Of a stretch of DNA of 9,211 bases, positions 6,661-9,211 are shown in pieces (within the stretch, counting starts at the first letter, position 1; each line of letters starts with the position of its first letter). The notes below the pieces were generated by a model. It was not told the DNA's origin and did not search any database. It saw only the letters and a list, made by a program, of their open reading frames with translations. The position numbers and the translations under genes were made by a program. The stretch lies in NCBI GenBank assembly GCA_964420375.1, contig CAYQTK010000181.1:1-9211 (forward strand). The letters run 5' to 3'. Source of the DNA: CAYQTK01 sp964420375. Its GTDB lineage: Bacteria; RBG-13-61-14; DATKZS01.

Positions 6661-7266
6661 CTATTGTTTTATCTTTTGCAGGATTTCTTCTTTATGTTTC
6701 CTGTAAAGAGAGACGGCCTTGCTGACTGCGTGGCAGACCGCGGTGCTGGACTTGGTGGCGCCGGTGATGCCGTCGATGTCTCCGCCGGCTTTGTCCGGCT
6801 TGTAGGTTACGTCCAGGCCCCGCTTCGCGAACTCTTCGGTGAAAGTCGGCTCCAGCAGCGTCTCCTTGTGGGAAGTGAAGCCCACTCCCTCGAGGCGGTC
6901 CTCCTTTACATTAAAGCCCACCATAACTCCGACCTCACCGCCGTAACCGCCCTCGCCCCGGGTCTCGAAGGCCACCATGTAAGGCTCGCCCGACTCGTCT
7001 TTCCCAGTGAACAGGTTATAGGTCTCGTCTCCCAGCTTGATGTCCTGGTAGGTGTCGAGCAGCTTCTCCTTTATCTCGGTCCTCTTTTGCTCTTTGAACT
7101 CTCCCTGCTTGATCTCCATGATGTCGATCACCCGGGGGACCTTGGTCATCTCCAGCCGGTTCCTTATGATCCTGTCCTCGGTGACGTAGTTCAGGCCGCC
7201 CAGGGCCAGCCCGCTCGCCAGGGTTATGCATACCAGCACCACTATCATCTTTATGAACTTAGCCAT
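6661..7266 (-). CDS. rnfG: Rnf complex FMN-binding subunit RnfG
   Basis: A 201-residue protein with an N-terminal membrane helix (about 5-26) and a periplasmic FMN-binding domain. ApbE-type transferases attach FMN through a phosphodiester bond to the threonine of an (S/T)GAT motif; here DGITGATKSS (165-174) presents Thr171. The family normally has HKETPGLG ahead of the flavin site. This protein has HKETLLEP (133-140), keeping HKET but losing PGLG. RnfG receives electrons from the RnfA/RnfE cluster and in standard Rnf hands them to RnfD. Because RnfD here lacks a flavin site, this may be the last covalent flavin of the complex, facing the periplasm where the 18-haem cytochrome should lie. GGGAGGTGG about 9 bases upstream supports the start, which overlaps the end of rnfD by 8 bases. 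No apbE is present in the window. Confidence 0.93.
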   Translation of the reverse strand: MAKFIKMIVVLVCITLASGLALGGLNYVTEDRIIRNRLEMTKVPRVIDIMEIKQGEFKEQKRTEIKEKLLDTYQDIKLGDETYNLFTGKDESGEPYMVAFETRGEGGYGGEVGVMVGFNVKEDRLEGVGFTSHKETLLEPTFTEEFAKRGLDVTYKPDKAGGDIDGITGATKSSTAVCHAVSKAVSLYRKHKEEILQKIKQ

Positions 7267-8236
7267 TCTGGATCACCACCTCCCGCGGCTTCGGCCGGAC
7301 TCTGTCCGCCAAGGGCGCCAGGATATTCATCAAAATGATGGCGAAGGGGACCGGGTCCTGCCATTTTCCGTAAACCTGGATCAACATGTACAGCACTCCG
7401 ATGCCCACGGCGTAGACCCACAGGCCGGTATGGTTGGCCGGCGAACTGGTCTGGTCGGTTGCAATAAAGAACGCCGCCAATACGATATGGGTGGTGGTGA
7501 AGATTTCCACCAGGGTCCCTACCTTGGGGTTTTCCGGATAGAGATGATTGAAGAATGCCCAGGCAGCCACGACTCCGACAAGGATGCCGAAGGGGACCTC
7601 CCACCTGATGTGGCCGAGGGCCACCAGCGCCAGTCCTCCCAGCAGAGTGACGGAGATGACTGCGGGGTTGATGGCTGCTATGGAGTTATGGTCCACCAGC
7701 CGGAGGTGGTGTCCCCAGGAAAGCAGGATGATGAGCCAGCCCACCACCATGGGATGAAAAGGGTATCCGCCGATGCCGCCGTAGAGCTGTTTGCCGATGA
7801 CAATGGCAATGGCGACCCCCACAAACAGGACCCACCAGGGAACCGTGGGAGGCATGATCATGGCAAGCAGCATGCCCATGAACGCGCCGTGTCCGTCGGT
7901 AGCGTAGTAGGGCTGGCGGAAGATGACCTGCACAATATACTCGACAACCAGGCCGGCGCCCGCGCCCAGGGCCAAAAGCCCGATAGACCCTCCCAGGCCC
8001 AGAAGCCAGCCCTCCAGGCCGAGTTCCTTGATAAGGGCGGCAAAGGTGTCCAGCTTCACTCCCGGCGCTTGGGCCAGCTCCGGAAGTCCTCCCGCGTCCA
8101 CCGACTGCAGCAGGGCCCCGATAAGCGCCGCCGGCAAAAGAGCAAGTATGAAGGCATAGTTCGTCTTGGTAAGGCTGACCTTGCTCCGCCAGTGCGGCGG
8201 CGGGCCCACAGTAAATAACGGCGTTTCCGATGGCAT
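7259..8236 (-). CDS. rnfD: Rnf complex membrane subunit RnfD without covalent-FMN motif
   Basis: A 325-residue polytopic protein recognisable as RnfD/NqrB by the segments MPPTVPWW (128-135), GGIGGYPFHP (153-162), GHIRWEVPFG (208-217), AAFFIATDQTSS (254-265) and DPVPFAIILMNILAPLAD (294-311). Standard RnfD carries FMN covalently on the threonine of an (S/D)-x-(G/Q)-AT motif located between GGxGxxPFxP and the xxIxWxxP segment. Here that interval is only about 45 residues, much shorter than in E. coli RnfD, and no GAT or QAT occurs anywhere in the protein. The second conserved GAT before AFFxxTD is TTTHIVL instead. A loop of about 30 residues is inserted after the first helix (46-75). AGGGGGAG lies just before the ATG. 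The gene overlaps rnfG by 8 bases and follows rnfC by 62. The frame is open throughout, so this is a diverged gene rather than a broken one. Confidence 0.9.
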   Translation of the reverse strand: MPSETPLFTVGPPPHWRSKVSLTKTNYAFILALLPAALIGALLQSVDAGGLPELAQAPGVKLDTFAALIKELGLEGWLLGLGGSIGLLALGAGAGLVVEYIVQVIFRQPYYATDGHGAFMGMLLAMIMPPTVPWWVLFVGVAIAIVIGKQLYGGIGGYPFHPMVVGWLIILLSWGHHLRLVDHNSIAAINPAVISVTLLGGLALVALGHIRWEVPFGILVGVVAAWAFFNHLYPENPKVGTLVEIFTTTHIVLAAFFIATDQTSSPANHTGLWVYAVGIGVLYMLIQVYGKWQDPVPFAIILMNILAPLADRVRPKPREVVIQNG

Positions 8237-8298
8237 CTACTCCCCCTGCTCGGTATATAAAAATGACTCCATTACTGTCCTGGTAAGCTGTTTTATGA

Positions 8299-9211
8299 CT
8301 ACTTCTGTTTGATTTCGCACTTCTCGGTTTCCTCGACCTGCTCTGCGGCCTTCTTCTTTCCGAACTCTTCCTTGGCCATGCGTATCCACTGCAGGATGGG
8401 TCTCCTGCCGGTGCAGACCGCGGCGCAGAGCCCGCACTCGATACATTTGTCTACCTGGAACTCCTCGGTACGGTCGAAAAGCCCGAACTCGCCGAACTTG
8501 CCGAGCAGACCGGGTTGCAGCTTGACCGGACAGACCTTGATGCAGGCCCCGCAGTTTACGCAAGGCTCGTTGCTCCAGTGCTCGATCATCTCGTGGGGCA
8601 TGAGCATGAAAGCGTCCACCCCCTGGTCAACGGCAGAGTCCAATGAGTACTGGGTGAATCCCCGCAAGGGGCCTCCGGCAATGACCTTGTCGCGGTCGCG
8701 CGGTGAGAGGCCAGCCTCCCGGAAGAGGTCTCGGAAGCGGGTTCCCAGGGGCACTCGGAGATTTTCGCGGCCTTCCCCCGCGGGCGAGATCAGGGTCACC
8801 ATCTTGGTCGACTGGACCTTGCCTTCCCGAATCGCGTCCAAAGCAGCCAGGGCGGTCTCCACGGCAACCACCCGGGTGGATGCCGTCCCCTGAATCCTTT
8901 GCACAATCATGGGCTCGAGGGTCTGCGGATATGCAGGGGGAACGGCCAGGACCTCGGCGCTGGAAAGAACACTCCGGGCCTCTGACTCCGCGGGAGAGGC
9001 AACTGCGACAACAACTTTGTCTGTCCCGCACATCCGGCCCAGCATCCGGGCAGCCGCGTCAGTGTCCTGCATCCGTTCCCGGAACACCGCCAATGCGGAA
9101 GAGACCTCCGGCTCCCGGTCCGCGGCCAGGATGACCAGCGTGTCAACCTTTGTACCGGACTCCGGGCCGATCACCCGGGAGAGAGGACGCGGGCAAAGGG
9201 AGTCGGTCAGG
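8299..9211 (-). CDS. rnfC: Rnf complex subunit RnfC, C-terminal two thirds (partial)
   Basis: The frame is open to the right edge, so the true start is outside; a GTG at 9174 is internal. About 303 codons are visible, against a usual total near 440 or more. The C-terminal part is clearly RnfC: AGGPLRGFTQY, then two ferredoxin-type groups, CVNCGACIKVCP and CIECGLCAAVC, followed by ILQWIRMAKEE. RnfC is the peripheral subunit that in standard Rnf binds FMN and NAD(H) in a NuoF-like domain. The parts of that domain that can be seen look altered: the position of the NGAECEPY signature reads LAADREPE, the preceding stretch has LTDSLCPRP where a GGAGFPT loop is expected, and YPQGGEKQLI is replaced by YPQTLEPMIV. 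Both 4Fe-4S sites are intact, so it may still relay electrons. It is the first or an early gene of the rnf operon. Confidence 0.93.
   Translation of the reverse strand, partial: LTDSLCPRPLSRVIGPESGTKVDTLVILAADREPEVSSALAVFRERMQDTDAAARMLGRMCGTDKVVVAVASPAESEARSVLSSAEVLAVPPAYPQTLEPMIVQRIQGTASTRVVAVETALAALDAIREGKVQSTKMVTLISPAGEGRENLRVPLGTRFRDLFREAGLSPRDRDKVIAGGPLRGFTQYSLDSAVDQGVDAFMLMPHEMIEHWSNEPCVNCGACIKVCPVKLQPGLLGKFGEFGLFDRTEEFQVDKCIECGLCAAVCTGRRPILQWIRMAKEEFGKKKAAEQVEETEKCEIKQK

Noticed and set aside
7226..8218. Plus-strand open frame of 330 codons opposite rnfD
   Set aside because: Antisense shadow of rnfD; rich in His, Gln and Asp with no membrane or domain pattern.
8299..9174. rnfC beginning at the GTG at 9174
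   Set aside because: The frame stays open to the window edge and the protein would lack the N-terminal third of RnfC, so the gene is truncated by the window.

Overview
The window carries an Rnf-type membrane electron-transfer operon next to a multihaem cytochrome c / HybA-like iron-sulfur / membrane-subunit module. This points to an anaerobic bacterium with a periplasm rich in c-type haem, such as a sulfate or metal reducer, syntroph or relative (Desulfobacterota- or Nitrospirota-like). The sequence alone does not fix the phylum. DNA is GC-rich and tightly packed. There are no tRNAs, rRNAs, CRISPRs or mobile elements, and no gene-free stretch longer than about 160 bases.

Layout. From the right edge leftward on the minus strand runs rnfC (5' end outside the window), rnfD, rnfG, rnfE, rnfA, rnfB, the usual CDGEAB order, with gaps of -8 to 62 bases. 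After rnfB comes a convergent plus-strand rseC-like gene (2595-3053). A 59-base divergent intergenic region separates it from a second minus-strand operon: an 18-haem cytochrome c (1021-2535), a HybA-like ferredoxin with a C-terminal membrane helix (92-991), and the start of a membrane protein, probably NrfD/HybB type, cut by the left edge.

How the parts may work together. Ordinary Rnf moves electrons between ferredoxin and NAD+ through RnfB, a 2Fe-2S site between RnfA and RnfE, FMN on RnfG, FMN on RnfD, and the NAD site of RnfC. Here RnfB, RnfA, RnfE and the RnfG FMN threonine look intact. RnfD has no covalent-FMN motif, and the visible part of RnfC lacks the usual flavin/NADH signatures. 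RnfB is instead fused to a complete GltD/NfnB-like FAD/NAD(P)H oxidoreductase. The coherent inference is a rewired Rnf in which electrons from ferredoxin, or from NAD(P)H through the RnfB fusion, leave at RnfG on the periplasmic side to the 18-haem cytochrome. The HybA/NrfD-like module would then link that cytochrome to the quinone pool or another acceptor. This resembles in principle the cytochrome-linked Rnf of Methanosarcina, but the pieces are different. The wiring is inference; the motif gains and losses are read by eye from the sequence.
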